22,147 nucleotides of DNA from a virus (IMGVR_UViG_3300036846_000882:1-22147), one strand, 5' to 3'; counted from the first letter of the stretch, positions 6,088-14,669 are shown. Numbers and translations: made by a program. The notes: generated by a model not told the origin, from the sequence alone.

Positions 6088-8869
6088 GACCGATGAACTC
6101 CGATTGACCGTTACGCTCGTCGACAATGCGTCGGAGGGCGTCAAGAAGATTGAGCAGAGTCTCAAGAGCTTGTCCGGCGGCCAGAACGCCACTGCGTTCC
6201 AGCAGATGCGCAAGCACACGGAGGAGCTGCAGCGCCAGGTCCGGCCGCTCAGCGAGGACTTCAAGAAGGCCGGCGAGTCGGTGCTGCCGTTCGTGCGCGG
6301 CATCGGCGGTGCCGCCACCGGAATGCTGGCGTTCGGCTATGCCGCCGAGAAGGGCCTCGACGCGCTCGCCAAGTATTCCGGCGAGCTGGTTAAGCTCAAT
6401 CAGCTCTCGATCCAGACCGGAACCGGCGCTGCCACGCTCAAGAGCATGCGCGAACAGATGGAGCAATGGGGACTTTCGGCCGGACAGGTAGCGCGCAACA
6501 CGCAGGGCCTTGCGCAATCGATGTATCAGATGACGCTCGTCATGAGCCCGATGCGGCAGAAGCTGCTCGAGGGCTTGCGCGGCGAGCCGCTGCAGGCGAT
6601 GCAGGAATTCCTGGCCGAATCGAAACGGCTGGCCGAATCCGGCGATATGACCGCCTATGCCAATCACGCCGAGGAAGGGTTGGCGAAGATCACAAAGTCG
6701 ATGGAGGCCGCCGGGCTATCCCAACAACGCATCGCGGAGCGTCGGAAGCAATTTGGCGAGACATTGGGAATTCCCGATCTCAATCTGCTGAACAGATTTC
6801 AGGCGGTGACGGCCGAAGAGGAAAAGGCGCAGAAGGCGCGCGACGAGGCCGCGCAGAAATATTTGGCCTTGACGACGCAGATTGGGCAGGAATGGAAAAA
6901 AATCACGGACGCCTGGTTCAATCAAGCCATCACGTCGAGTCCATTGATGGAGTCGTTGAAATGGATCGACGAGAAGATGCAGGCCTATCTCGGCTATCTC
7001 GACAAGGTCGACAAGATCAACAAGGAGCATCCGGCGGCAACGGGACTGCAATCGTTAAATCCATGGAACAAACAAAACGAGGAGCACTATAAGGCGCTCG
7101 GCAAGGAAACCGGGGTCGACACGTCAAATCCGCTGCTCGAATGGTGGAAAGGAAGGCACGTAGCGCCGGGCGGCGGTGGCGGTGGCTGGGGCGACAAGGA
7201 GATCCCGCACATGCAGCACGGCGGCATCGTCTCGCGCGCGACGCTGGCCATGATCGGCGAAGGCGGACCCGAGGCGGTCATTCCGCTCGGCGCTCTCGGC
7301 GGCGGCGGTGACGAGCATTCGCGCGAGATGAAGGAGAACACCGAGCAGCTCAAGCAGCTCAACGACGCCTTGCACGGCATCATCTATCCCGGCGGCGGTG
7401 GTGGTGGCGCGGTCGCAGGCGGCGGCCCGGGCGGACCGGGTGGCGGCGGTCCCGGCGGCATGCTCAGCGCGCTCACGGGCGGCGGCGGTGGCGGACCGGG
7501 CGGCATCCTGGGCAGCATCACGGGCGGCGGCATGGGCGGGCTCGGCGGCATGATGCGCGGGCTCGGCGGTCTGCCGGGGTTCGGCGGTCGAGGCGGTGGC
7601 GGCGGTGGCGGCGGCGCGCCCAACGGCAGCGACGTCGGGCCCGGCACCGGCGAAGGCGCGGGCACGACGCCAGCGGTCGGCGGCGGTGGTGGTGGCGCGG
7701 TCGCAGGCGGCGGCGGTCCGGATTGGTTCACGAACTTCGTCAAGAAAACCGAAGGGTTCGAGCCGAAAGCAAAATGGGATTACGCGCAATACTCGAGCGG
7801 ATACGGCACCAAGGCCGGTTACGCGGGCGAGCCGATTACGCGCGAGGAAGCCGACAAGCGGCTACAATCGGAGCTCGGCAAGGCCGGCGCCGCGGTCGAC
7901 AAGATCAACCCGAACCTCGACCCGGGGACCAAAGCAGCACTGACCGACCTCGCCTTCAATGCCGGTCCGGGCGCGTTGAGCGGCATTCGCGGCGCCATCA
8001 AGAGCGGCGACACGGCGGCGATCAAGCAATGGTTGCCAGAGCATTTCAGAACGGCCGGCGGCAAGGAAAGCAAAGGCTTGATTGCTCGGCGCGCAGCGGA
8101 GGCGAGCTGGGTCGGAAACAAAGGCTTGGCTGGCACCGGCTCGACGCCAGCCGGCTCTGGCGTAGGCACCGAAGCAGGCGAGGTGAAATCCGTCCCGGCC
8201 AAGTTCCAGGCCGATCTAACGGCGATGACGCTGGCCGGTGCGCAGCCGCACAATATCCATCAGTATATGCTGGCGCACGGCATCAATCTCAGCGAAGCGA
8301 CGTGCGGGCAGTTCATGGCGTCCGTCGTCAAGGAGCACGGCGGCCAGCCGCCCAAAGACCCGGCGGTAGCGTCCAATTGGAATCAGTTTGGCGGCGCGCA
8401 AGGCGCTGGATATTCAGACGATCCGAACGCGATCAACATTGCCGTCAAGCAAGGCACCGGCGTCGGCGCGACCGGATCGCATGTCACCGGCGCCGTCCCG
8501 ATCAGGGACGCCAGCGGCAACATCACCGGCTATCGTGGCGTCGGAGCCAATCAGTTCAATCCGTCCGGGCCGGAACATGGGGTGGGCCAATACGGGCGCG
8601 ACGTTGTCTCCAGTCAGCCAATCAGGATAGGCGACAGGCCCGGCGAATATCATATCCGCCACCAGATCGTTGAGCCGCAGATTGCGCGCGCCGACGTCGA
8701 TCGGCAGATGACCGAGCATCGCGTCGTGGGCACCGGCCAGCTCGACGTCAACGTCAATGCACCGAGGGGAACGTTCGCCAAGGCTTCGGGCGGCGGTCTG
8801 TTCAAGAAGACCACGGTCAATCGCCGCGCCCAGATGGAAGCCGCGGCGACCTCGTCCGGGGAGGGATGA
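6077..8869 (+). CDS. Tail tape measure protein with GH24 lysozyme and possible NlpC/P60-like domain
   Basis: A 930-residue protein. Residues 1-70 (LTVTLVDNASEGVKKIEQSL) are the usual tape-measure start. Residues about 70-90 are one hydrophobic segment, and the region to about 340 is helical. Residues about 380-402 hold the common tape-measure motif GIVSRATLAMIGEGGPEAVIPL. Residues about 438-547 are a Gly-rich linker. Residues about 548-678 form a T4-type lysozyme domain: catalytic Glu559 in TEGF, Asp568 nine residues later as in T4 lysozyme, then SSGYGT with Ser in the usual Thr place, and FNAGPGAL. Residues about 725-870 contain Cys743 (TCGQFMASVV) and His802 (GSHVTG), in the order of an NlpC/P60-type Cys/His peptidase; this second domain is tentative. 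The protein sets tail length and probably opens peptidoglycan during DNA entry. Confidence 0.88.
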   Translation: MASETDELRLTVTLVDNASEGVKKIEQSLKSLSGGQNATAFQQMRKHTEELQRQVRPLSEDFKKAGESVLPFVRGIGGAATGMLAFGYAAEKGLDALAKYSGELVKLNQLSIQTGTGAATLKSMREQMEQWGLSAGQVARNTQGLAQSMYQMTLVMSPMRQKLLEGLRGEPLQAMQEFLAESKRLAESGDMTAYANHAEEGLAKITKSMEAAGLSQQRIAERRKQFGETLGIPDLNLLNRFQAVTAEEEKAQKARDEAAQKYLALTTQIGQEWKKITDAWFNQAITSSPLMESLKWIDEKMQAYLGYLDKVDKINKEHPAATGLQSLNPWNKQNEEHYKALGKETGVDTSNPLLEWWKGRHVAPGGGGGGWGDKEIPHMQHGGIVSRATLAMIGEGGPEAVIPLGALGGGGDEHSREMKENTEQLKQLNDALHGIIYPGGGGGGAVAGGGPGGPGGGGPGGMLSALTGGGGGGPGGILGSITGGGMGGLGGMMRGLGGLPGFGGRGGGGGGGGAPNGSDVGPGTGEGAGTTPAVGGGGGGAVAGGGGPDWFTNFVKKTEGFEPKAKWDYAQYSSGYGTKAGYAGEPITREEADKRLQSELGKAGAAVDKINPNLDPGTKAALTDLAFNAGPGALSGIRGAIKSGDTAAIKQWLPEHFRTAGGKESKGLIARRAAEASWVGNKGLAGTGSTPAGSGVGTEAGEVKSVPAKFQADLTAMTLAGAQPHNIHQYMLAHGINLSEATCGQFMASVVKEHGGQPPKDPAVASNWNQFGGAQGAGYSDDPNAINIAVKQGTGVGATGSHVTGAVPIRDASGNITGYRGVGANQFNPSGPEHGVGQYGRDVVSSQPIRIGDRPGEYHIRHQIVEPQIARADVDRQMTEHRVVGTGQLDVNVNAPRGTFAKASGGGLFKKTTVNRRAQMEAAATSSGEG

Positions 8870-9453
8870 TGGGGCTCTTCAAGATCACCAATCTGCCGAA
8901 CGCGCCGTGGCGCGACGCGCTGTTGCCCGCGTCGTTTCGCGGCGCGTTCTTTCATGTCGAGGCCGGCAGCAAGGAAAGCGGCCGCCGCATCGTCGTGCAT
9001 GAGTTTCCGAAAAAGGACGTCCCTTATTCAGAAGACATGGGCCGGCGCGCGCGGCAATTCACGGTGCGCGGCTATTGCATCACCTTTCCGGTGGAGACAG
9101 GCGCGCCGAATTACAGCAACGATTATCGCATCGCGCGCGACAATCTGATCCTGGCACTGGAGAGCTCCGACGGTCCCGGCGTGCTGCAGCTGCCGACCAT
9201 CGCGCCGATTTCGGTGGTCAATCCGCAATACCGCTGGACCGAGGAGGAGCGGCTCGGCGGCTATTGCACGTTCGACATGACCTTCGTCGAGTATGGCGTT
9301 CCAACGACGCTAGCATCGACGACGTCGAGCCGCGAGCAGATGATCGCCTATTCGAATCTGATGAAGGATCGCGTCCAGCAAGTTATGACCGGGCTCGAGG
9401 CGAAGCTCGCCGCGTCGATTGCGGGCACCAAACCTCTGCTGCCGCCATCGTAA
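8866..9453 (+). CDS. N: DNA circularisation protein N, N-terminal half (Mu gpN-like)
   Basis: A 195-residue protein whose start overlaps the tape measure stop (ATGATG context; start at 8866 or 8869). It matches the DNA_circ_N family: APWRDALLPASFRGAFFHVE, GRRIVVHEFPKKDVPYSEDMG, RQFTVRGYCI. Mu gpN is a roughly 490-residue baseplate protein linking tube, hub and wedges. Here the frame is stopped by TAA at 9451-9453 and the remaining half is encoded in the same frame starting three bases later. The C-terminus is Thr/Ser/Ala-rich and ends TKPLLPPS, which may be a natural linker. Whether the halves are separate functional proteins or one interrupted gene cannot be decided here. Confidence 0.85.
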   Translation: MMGLFKITNLPNAPWRDALLPASFRGAFFHVEAGSKESGRRIVVHEFPKKDVPYSEDMGRRARQFTVRGYCITFPVETGAPNYSNDYRIARDNLILALESSDGPGVLQLPTIAPISVVNPQYRWTEEERLGGYCTFDMTFVEYGVPTTLASTTSSREQMIAYSNLMKDRVQQVMTGLEAKLAASIAGTKPLLPPS

Positions 9454-9456
9454 TCA

Positions 9457-10125
9457 ATGCAAAAGCGAGACGCACAAGAGGCGGCGCCGATCATGCAGCG
9501 GAGCATTACCGTGCTGCTTGGGGCCGTGCCAACGTCGGGGCGCCCAGGCGCGGACTTCCGTACCGCCTGCGACGCCCTGATCGCCAACGCGGAAAGCTTG
9601 ATCCAGACTGATCTCGCCGGACCGCCATTGCAGGCGTGTTTCGATCTTGCTCGCTCGGCCGGTGCGACCCAAGCGCAGCTCGCGTCCGTGCGCAGCCAAG
9701 CGCTGACCGAAAAACCCGTGACGATCGGCGCCAACATGATCACCGGGTCGATCATTGAAATGTGCCTGGCGACCGAAGGCCGCGTCATTGCCGACATGAC
9801 CTTCACCAGCCGGCAGGACGTCGACGCGCTCAAGCTGCAGATGAATGCCATCTTCGCCGAGGTCGAGGAATATCTCGCCGATGCGATGGATCAAATGAGC
9901 TACCGGGCAGCGGTCCAGCTGCACTCTGCCATCATCCAATATCTCGTGCAGACCGCCCGTCCGATGCCGCGCATGCTTTCGTTTGCCTTCACGCAATCGA
10001 TGCCGACGCTGGTGATGGCAAACCGCCTCTATGCCGATGCCAGCCGCGCCGACGAGCTGCTTGCCGAGAATAAGGTCGTGCATCCCGCGTTCATGCTGCC
10101 GAGCGGACAGGCGCTTTCGAACTAA
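9457..10125 (+). CDS. N: DNA circularisation protein N, C-terminal half (Mu gpN-like)
   Basis: A 222-residue protein in the same frame as the preceding half. Its end (MLSFAFTQSMPTLVMANRLY, DASRADELLAENKVVHPAFM, LPSGQALSN) is the characteristic C-terminus of Mu-type gpN proteins. ATG at 9457 has no clear ribosome binding site. ATG at 9493, 12 codons in, has AAGAGG at 9475-9480 upstream and may be the real start (MQRSITVLLGAVPT). Synteny, with gpP directly following at zero spacing, supports the assignment. Split products would have to assemble together in the baseplate to do the job of single-chain N. Confidence 0.82.
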   Translation: MQKRDAQEAAPIMQRSITVLLGAVPTSGRPGADFRTACDALIANAESLIQTDLAGPPLQACFDLARSAGATQAQLASVRSQALTEKPVTIGANMITGSIIEMCLATEGRVIADMTFTSRQDVDALKLQMNAIFAEVEEYLADAMDQMSYRAAVQLHSAIIQYLVQTARPMPRMLSFAFTQSMPTLVMANRLYADASRADELLAENKVVHPAFMLPSGQALSN

Positions 10126-11367
10126 ATGGTCGTCCGCGTCATAGATGCGCCTTCGCCGCCGCCACCGCCGCCGCCGGCTGCCTATAACATTCCGACGCTT
10201 GCGCAATCGGAGAAGGCGGTACTGATCGTCGGCAATCGCCGCTTCGAGAACTTCGAATCGGTATGGGTGCAGCTGCGCTGGACCGAGGCCTATCCGCAGT
10301 TTCGGTTCTCGACCGCCGACATTGTCGAGGTCCCCGGCCAGCCGCCGCCGGCGAATTGGCAGGAGCTGCAGTTCAAGCCGGGCGATGAGTGCGCGGTCTA
10401 TCTCGGCGGCTATCTCGCCGTTGCCGGCGTCATCACGGTCCGGCAGACCGCCTATGACAAGGAGAACAAGGGCGTCCAGCTGTCGGGGATCGGGGTCACG
10501 TGGTATGCGGCGCGCGCCAGCGTCATTCACGCGACCGGGAATTTCGACGGCAAGTCTTTCGAGCAAGTCGCCCGCGAAGTGCTCGCGCCCACCGGCATCT
10601 CGCCCAAGGTCATCGGCACGCTCGACGCGACGCCGTTTGCGCGCCTGCAGGTCGATCCCGGAGAAACGATCTGGAGCTTTCTGGAGCGAATCGCGCGCCC
10701 GCGCGGCATCATTCTCGGCAGCGACAATGAGGGGCATTTTCTTTTGATCGGCGATCACGTCGGCCAGCTGACGTCCGATCTGGTCGAGGGCGTCAATATC
10801 CTGCGCTGCCAGGCGGTGATCTCGGTCGAGAACATTTTCAACGACTACATCATTCGCGGGCAGAGCGCCGCCAGCGACGACATGAACGGCCCGCAGGCGA
10901 GCGAGCAGGAGGCGGCGGCCGGCGGAACGGCGCTGCGTTACAGCCCGCTCTTGACGATGGCCGAGCAGCCGGTGTGGAGCGTCGGCGAGCTCGCGACCCG
11001 CGCGCAGCACGAGGCGGTCTGGCACGAGGGGACGATCGTGCAGGCGACGATCACGGTGCAGGGCTGGATTCGGCCCGGCACCAATCTTCTCTGGATGACC
11101 GGCGACGACGTCATGGTCAGATCGCCGATGGCCATGCTCAATCAGGTTCTCAAGATCGAGACCGTGACCTTCACCCAGGACCGCAACAGCGGAACGCTGA
11201 CCTCGCTCGATCTGGTGGCGCCGTGGCTGCTCAAGGATCACAGCGATTTCAATCTCGGCGTGCCGGGAGCGCCGCAAGCGCCGGACAAGGGTACGCCGAC
11301 GACCACGCCAGCCGCCACGCCGCCGGCCACACCGTCAAGCGATCCGCCGCCGCTCTATCAGGAATAA
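10126..11367 (+). CDS. P: Baseplate hub protein (Mu gp44/gpP-like)
   Basis: A 413-residue protein starting on the base after the N stop codon. Mu gp44 is 379 residues. The N-terminus is a Pro run (PSPPPPPPPAAY). The following region (VLIVGNRRFENFESVWVQLRWTEAYPQFRF, then FKPGDECAVYLGG, GVITVRQTAYD) is the first hub barrel. The second part (FEQVAREVLAPTGI, ETIWSFLERIARPRGIILGS) is the gpD/gp44-type module seen in late control D/hub proteins. The C-terminal 45 residues are Pro/Ala/Thr-rich, probably a flexible tail. The hub trimer joins the tube to the spike encoded next. Confidence 0.9.
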   Translation: MVVRVIDAPSPPPPPPPAAYNIPTLAQSEKAVLIVGNRRFENFESVWVQLRWTEAYPQFRFSTADIVEVPGQPPPANWQELQFKPGDECAVYLGGYLAVAGVITVRQTAYDKENKGVQLSGIGVTWYAARASVIHATGNFDGKSFEQVAREVLAPTGISPKVIGTLDATPFARLQVDPGETIWSFLERIARPRGIILGSDNEGHFLLIGDHVGQLTSDLVEGVNILRCQAVISVENIFNDYIIRGQSAASDDMNGPQASEQEAAAGGTALRYSPLLTMAEQPVWSVGELATRAQHEAVWHEGTIVQATITVQGWIRPGTNLLWMTGDDVMVRSPMAMLNQVLKIETVTFTQDRNSGTLTSLDLVAPWLLKDHSDFNLGVPGAPQAPDKGTPTTTPAATPPATPSSDPPPLYQE

Positions 11368-11371
11368 GCCG

Positions 11372-12349
11372 ATGCACCGCGCCACGCCCGCAAATACCTC
11401 GTTCCGCGCCTACGTCGCCGGCGGCGCGCGCACCGTCATCCATCAGGCGGACGACAGCAAGCTCATGCAGGAGATGGGCGGCAATTTCGCCAAGGGCGAG
11501 TCGCGCGGCAAGGTCGAGTCGCCGCAGAACTACGGCTTTACCTCGGTCGTCATGGACGCCGACAAGGGCCAGGACGGCTCGATCAGCGGCGGTGCCGAGG
11601 GGTTCATGCAATTCCCCGGCGGCAACCGCTCGTTTGCCGTCTGCGGCGTGATGGACGATCGCCGGCATCGCCTCAAAGACCTGGAGAAGGGCGATGTTGC
11701 GATGTTCAGAACCAACAAGGATCAGCTGCAATTTCATCTCACGCAGACTGGCGGTTTCTGGACGGGGCCAACCAACAAGAAGCTGCGCATGCAGCTTGTC
11801 GACCCCGATCAACAAGGCAGCGGCAGCAGCGGCAGCAGCGGCAGCCAGCAGAAAGGGCAAAAGGCGCAGTACAAAAATAATTCCAAGAAGTATTTCGAGG
11901 CGACCAATGCCAGCCACAATCTGGTCCACGATCAAACGATCAACCACAAGAGCGGCTTGCATAGTTTTCAGCCGCCCGAGAGCGGTGGCTCCACCAGAAC
12001 CGGGAACCCGCTGGTCCAGATTTTCGGCGACAAGTTTACTAATGGCCTCGGCTACTTCATGAAACAGGTGACCGCTGCGCCGCCGACATCGTCGATGCAC
12101 GTAACGACCAAGGGGTATGTCGATAGCATCATCCAGGCGCTTGGGTTCAATCTTCCATCAATTCCCTCGCTGCCGATGCCGCCGTTGCCGCCGGGCGTGA
12201 CCTTGCCTCCGGGCGTGACCTTGCCAACGGAAACGGCAGCATCGCGGGAACCGGCTTCGACTACATGGGTCGACGCCCTTTTCCAAAGGTTGGATGCCCT
12301 CGAGGCGAGACTGATCTCGCTCGAAGCCAGAATGGGATGGGATGTATGA
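11372..12349 (+). CDS. Baseplate assembly / central spike protein (Mu gp45-like, gpV family)
   Basis: A 325-residue protein, much longer than Mu gp45 (197). Residues about 50-135 match the Mu-type gpV domain: ESPQNYGFTSVVMDADKG, AEGFMQFPGGNRSFAVCGVM, then the KDLEKGDVAMFRTNKDQLQFHL strands. A Ser/Gly linker (about 152-160) and a His-rich stretch follow (SHNLVHDQTINHKSGLHSF). The C-terminus has a Pro-rich segment with a repeated PPGVTL (from a directly repeated 17-base unit near 12195-12227) and a coiled coil (LFQRLDALEARLISLEARM) that could trimerise. The His-x-His iron site of Mu gp45 is not seen. It forms the membrane-piercing spike below the hub. Confidence 0.82.
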   Translation: MHRATPANTSFRAYVAGGARTVIHQADDSKLMQEMGGNFAKGESRGKVESPQNYGFTSVVMDADKGQDGSISGGAEGFMQFPGGNRSFAVCGVMDDRRHRLKDLEKGDVAMFRTNKDQLQFHLTQTGGFWTGPTNKKLRMQLVDPDQQGSGSSGSSGSQQKGQKAQYKNNSKKYFEATNASHNLVHDQTINHKSGLHSFQPPESGGSTRTGNPLVQIFGDKFTNGLGYFMKQVTAAPPTSSMHVTTKGYVDSIIQALGFNLPSIPSLPMPPLPPGVTLPPGVTLPTETAASREPASTTWVDALFQRLDALEARLISLEARMGWDV

Positions 12350-12854
12350 CATGGGCGACGTTCGCCTCGTCCAGCAGGGCATATTCCCCTATCAAACGGA
12401 GGTATCGGTCGACTGGCTGCTGCTTAATGACGGCACGCTCGACGAGACGCAGGAGCTCGCGACCGCCGTCATTGTCGCGCTCGGGACCGATCGCTTGGCG
12501 GACGTGAGCGATCGGCTGCCCGATCCGGATTCGACCGATCGGCGCGGCTGGTGGGGCGACATGGACGCAAATCTGATTTGGAATGCGTGGCCGATCGGCT
12601 CGCGGCTTTGGCTTCTCTTTCGCGAGAAGATCACCGGCTCCGCGGCGCAGCAAGGCTCGACCATGTCGCGCATCAAGTTTTATATTCAGGAAGCATTGCA
12701 GCCCTTCATCGATCAACGCGTCGCGAGCGGCATGGAGGTCATCGTCACGCGCCTTGATACGCAGCGCATCACGGCGCTGGTCCGTTTGTTTCGCGGCCCC
12801 AAGACCGCGATCGAACTGCAGTATCAAATTCTCTGGCAAAACATCATCGGGTAG
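12342..12854 (+). CDS. Baseplate wedge protein (Mu gp46-like)
   Basis: A 170-residue protein of the phage GP46 family. Diagnostic features are the acidic, early DVRLVQQGIFPYQTEVSVDWLLL, a typical ELATAVIVALGTDRL helix, the DRRGWWGD motif near residues 66-73 and SRLWLLFREKIT after it. The corresponding protein in Mu is gp46, the equivalent of T4 gp25, which initiates sheath assembly on the baseplate. The start is either ATG 12342 (overlapping the spike gene by 8 bases) or ATG 12351, three codons later. It is followed after 3 bases by gp47. Confidence 0.92.
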   Translation: MYDMGDVRLVQQGIFPYQTEVSVDWLLLNDGTLDETQELATAVIVALGTDRLADVSDRLPDPDSTDRRGWWGDMDANLIWNAWPIGSRLWLLFREKITGSAAQQGSTMSRIKFYIQEALQPFIDQRVASGMEVIVTRLDTQRITALVRLFRGPKTAIELQYQILWQNIIG

Positions 12855-12857
12855 ATC

Positions 12858-13946
12858 ATGCCGTGGAGCACCCCGAGTCTGCGGGACGTGCGCAGCGCTG
12901 TCCGCGACGCCATCGCCGGGCGGCTGCCTGGCGCGGATGCGAACGTGCCCAACAGCGTGCTTCGGGTGCTTTCCGATGCGATGGGCGCGCTCTGCCATTT
13001 GGTGCTGCAGTACATCGATTGGCTGGCGCTGCAGCTCTTGCCGGACACCGCCGAGACGGTTTGGTTGGATCGGCACGGTCATATCTGGCTGACCAATTCG
13101 GACGGATCGACGGGACGCAAGCTCGCAACCCTGGCCAGCGGTACGGTCGATTTCATTACATCCAGCGGCAGCGTGATCGTGCCAACCGGCACGCAGCTTT
13201 CCTATAGTACCGGCGTCACCTATCAGACGACCGCCGACATACTGACTGATCCAACCGGCTTGCCGACGCCGGCGCCGATCGTCGCGCTCGATTCTGGCGT
13301 TATCGGCAATCTCGATCAGGGCACTCAGCTCGCGCTGCTGACGCCGCTCACCGGCACCGTCGATTCGATCACCGTCTATACGCTCACCGGCGGCACCGAT
13401 GACGAATCCGACGACGACTTGCGCGCGCGCATTCTCAGACGCATTCGCCAGCCACCAATGGGCGGCGCCGCTTACGATTACGAGGCTTGGGCCCTGGCGG
13501 TTCCCGGTGTCACTCGCGCCTGGTGCGCGCCGATGGAAATGGGGATAGGCACCGCAACGGTTCGCTTCATGATGGACAATCTGCGTGCCAGCAATGGCGG
13601 CTTCCCGTTGCCGGAAGATATCGAGGCGGTCAGCGCCTACATCGACAAGGTGCGGCCGATTACGGTCAAGGATTGCTTCGTCGAGGCTCCTATTCCGTAC
13701 CCGATCGATCTGCGCATCAGTTATCTCGACTCCGACATTGCATCGACGCGCGCATCTATTGAGCAGAGCCTGTTGAATGAATTCTTCGTTCGCGCGACGC
13801 CTGGTCAATTTTGGTACCGCTCATGGTCGGACGAAGGCATCGCCAATGCAGCCGGGGTTAATGCCTACGATCTGGTGGCTTCTGACGTGCCGATGCCGGC
13901 TCCCGGTTACATGGCCGTGCTCGGCGATCTGACTTATGGATCATAG
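12858..13946 (+). CDS. Baseplate J-like protein (Mu gp47-like)
   Basis: A 362-residue protein, close to Mu gp47. It has the baseplate J family layout: N-terminal helices (SLRDVRSAVRDAIAGRLPGA, SDAMGALCHLVLQYIDWLAL), a beta domain (GTVDFITSSGSVIVPTGTQL and TYQTTADILTD), then the signature TGGTDDESDDDLRARILRRI followed by QPPMGGAAYDYEAWALAVPGVTRAW and a C-terminal wedge part. gp47 pairs with gp48 as the wedge heterodimer equivalent to T4 gp6/gp53 functions. ATG at 12858 lies three bases after the gp46 stop, and the TAG is followed immediately by the gp48 start. Confidence 0.93.
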   Translation: MPWSTPSLRDVRSAVRDAIAGRLPGADANVPNSVLRVLSDAMGALCHLVLQYIDWLALQLLPDTAETVWLDRHGHIWLTNSDGSTGRKLATLASGTVDFITSSGSVIVPTGTQLSYSTGVTYQTTADILTDPTGLPTPAPIVALDSGVIGNLDQGTQLALLTPLTGTVDSITVYTLTGGTDDESDDDLRARILRRIRQPPMGGAAYDYEAWALAVPGVTRAWCAPMEMGIGTATVRFMMDNLRASNGGFPLPEDIEAVSAYIDKVRPITVKDCFVEAPIPYPIDLRISYLDSDIASTRASIEQSLLNEFFVRATPGQFWYRSWSDEGIANAAGVNAYDLVASDVPMPAPGYMAVLGDLTYGS

Positions 13947-14669
13947 ATGGATCAGCATGTCCGTCGAACCGGCAGCGATTATCTTGAGGCATTCCTCTCG
14001 TTGCTACCTTCGGGTCAGGCGTGGCCCAAGCGCGCGCTCGACAGCGTTCTGTTTCGGGCCTGCTACGGACTGTGCGATTATTGGGGCTTCGTCGACGGCC
14101 GTGCTGCCGATCTGTTGGAGATAGAGAGCGACCCGCGCATAACCTTTGAATTGCTGGGCGATTGGGAACGCAATTGGGGCCTTCCCGATCCGTGTCTGAA
14201 TCAGCCGCCAACCGGACTTATCGAGCGCCGGAAAGCGCTGATCGCCAAGATGACGATGCTCGGCGCTCAATCGCGTCAGTTCTTTCTCGATCTGGCCACG
14301 GCATACGGCTACACGATCACGATCACCGAGTATCTACCGTACATGACCGGCGTCTCTTTCGTCGGCGACTCGCGCGGGGTCTTCAACGCAGACGACCCGA
14401 CGAATTATCGCTGGCAGCTCGGGCCGCCGGAAATTCGCTATTACTGGACGGTCCACGTCAGCGCCAAGGACTTCGTCTATTTCCGCTGCAATTCGAGCCA
14501 GTGCGGCATCGACCGTCTGCTTGAGATTGGCGTGCCAAGCGATCTGGAATGCGTGTTCGACAAGCTGAAGCCCGCGCACACGCAGATCGTCTACGACTTC
14601 TCGCAATTCGACGGCCTCAACTTCACCGACAAGATCAACAGCGAATATCTCGCGCTGGGGATGATGTGA
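13947..14669 (+). CDS. Tail/baseplate wedge protein (Mu gp48, YmfQ/DUF2313-like)
   Basis: A 240-residue protein directly adjoining gp47. It matches the YmfQ (DUF2313) family: YLEAFLSLLPSGQAWPK near the N-terminus, a helical part with GDWERNWGLPDPC, then IERRKALIAKMTMLGAQSRQFFLDLATAYGYTITITEY and a C-terminal CGIDRLLE/ECVFDKLKPAHTQIVYDF segment, which is typical. In Mu this is gp48, which completes the wedge and carries the fibre attachment point. It marks the end of the conserved Mu-like tail module; everything downstream is variable host-recognition material. Confidence 0.92.
   Translation: MDQHVRRTGSDYLEAFLSLLPSGQAWPKRALDSVLFRACYGLCDYWGFVDGRAADLLEIESDPRITFELLGDWERNWGLPDPCLNQPPTGLIERRKALIAKMTMLGAQSRQFFLDLATAYGYTITITEYLPYMTGVSFVGDSRGVFNADDPTNYRWQLGPPEIRYYWTVHVSAKDFVYFRCNSSQCGIDRLLEIGVPSDLECVFDKLKPAHTQIVYDFSQFDGLNFTDKINSEYLALGMM

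Noticed and set aside
7390-7716. Gly-rich repeat region as a CRISPR array or tandem repeat locus
   Set aside because: Repeats are codon-level GGC/GGT runs within the tape measure reading frame, with no regular spacer structure.
7384-7743. Proline-rich minus strand frame opposite the Gly-rich linker
   Set aside because: It is simply the reverse complement of glycine codons (GGC/GGT read as GCC/ACC and CCG/CCC) and not a gene.
9454-11277. A 607-codon open frame on the minus strand opposite genes N and P
   Set aside because: Composition is Arg/Asp/His/Gly-rich with no recognisable motif, and the + strand genes are clear Mu-type baseplate proteins. It is a GC-rich antisense shadow.
12261-13808. 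A 515-codon minus strand open frame opposite gp46/gp47
   Set aside because: The sense strand carries two strongly recognised baseplate genes; the antisense product is low-complexity and basic.
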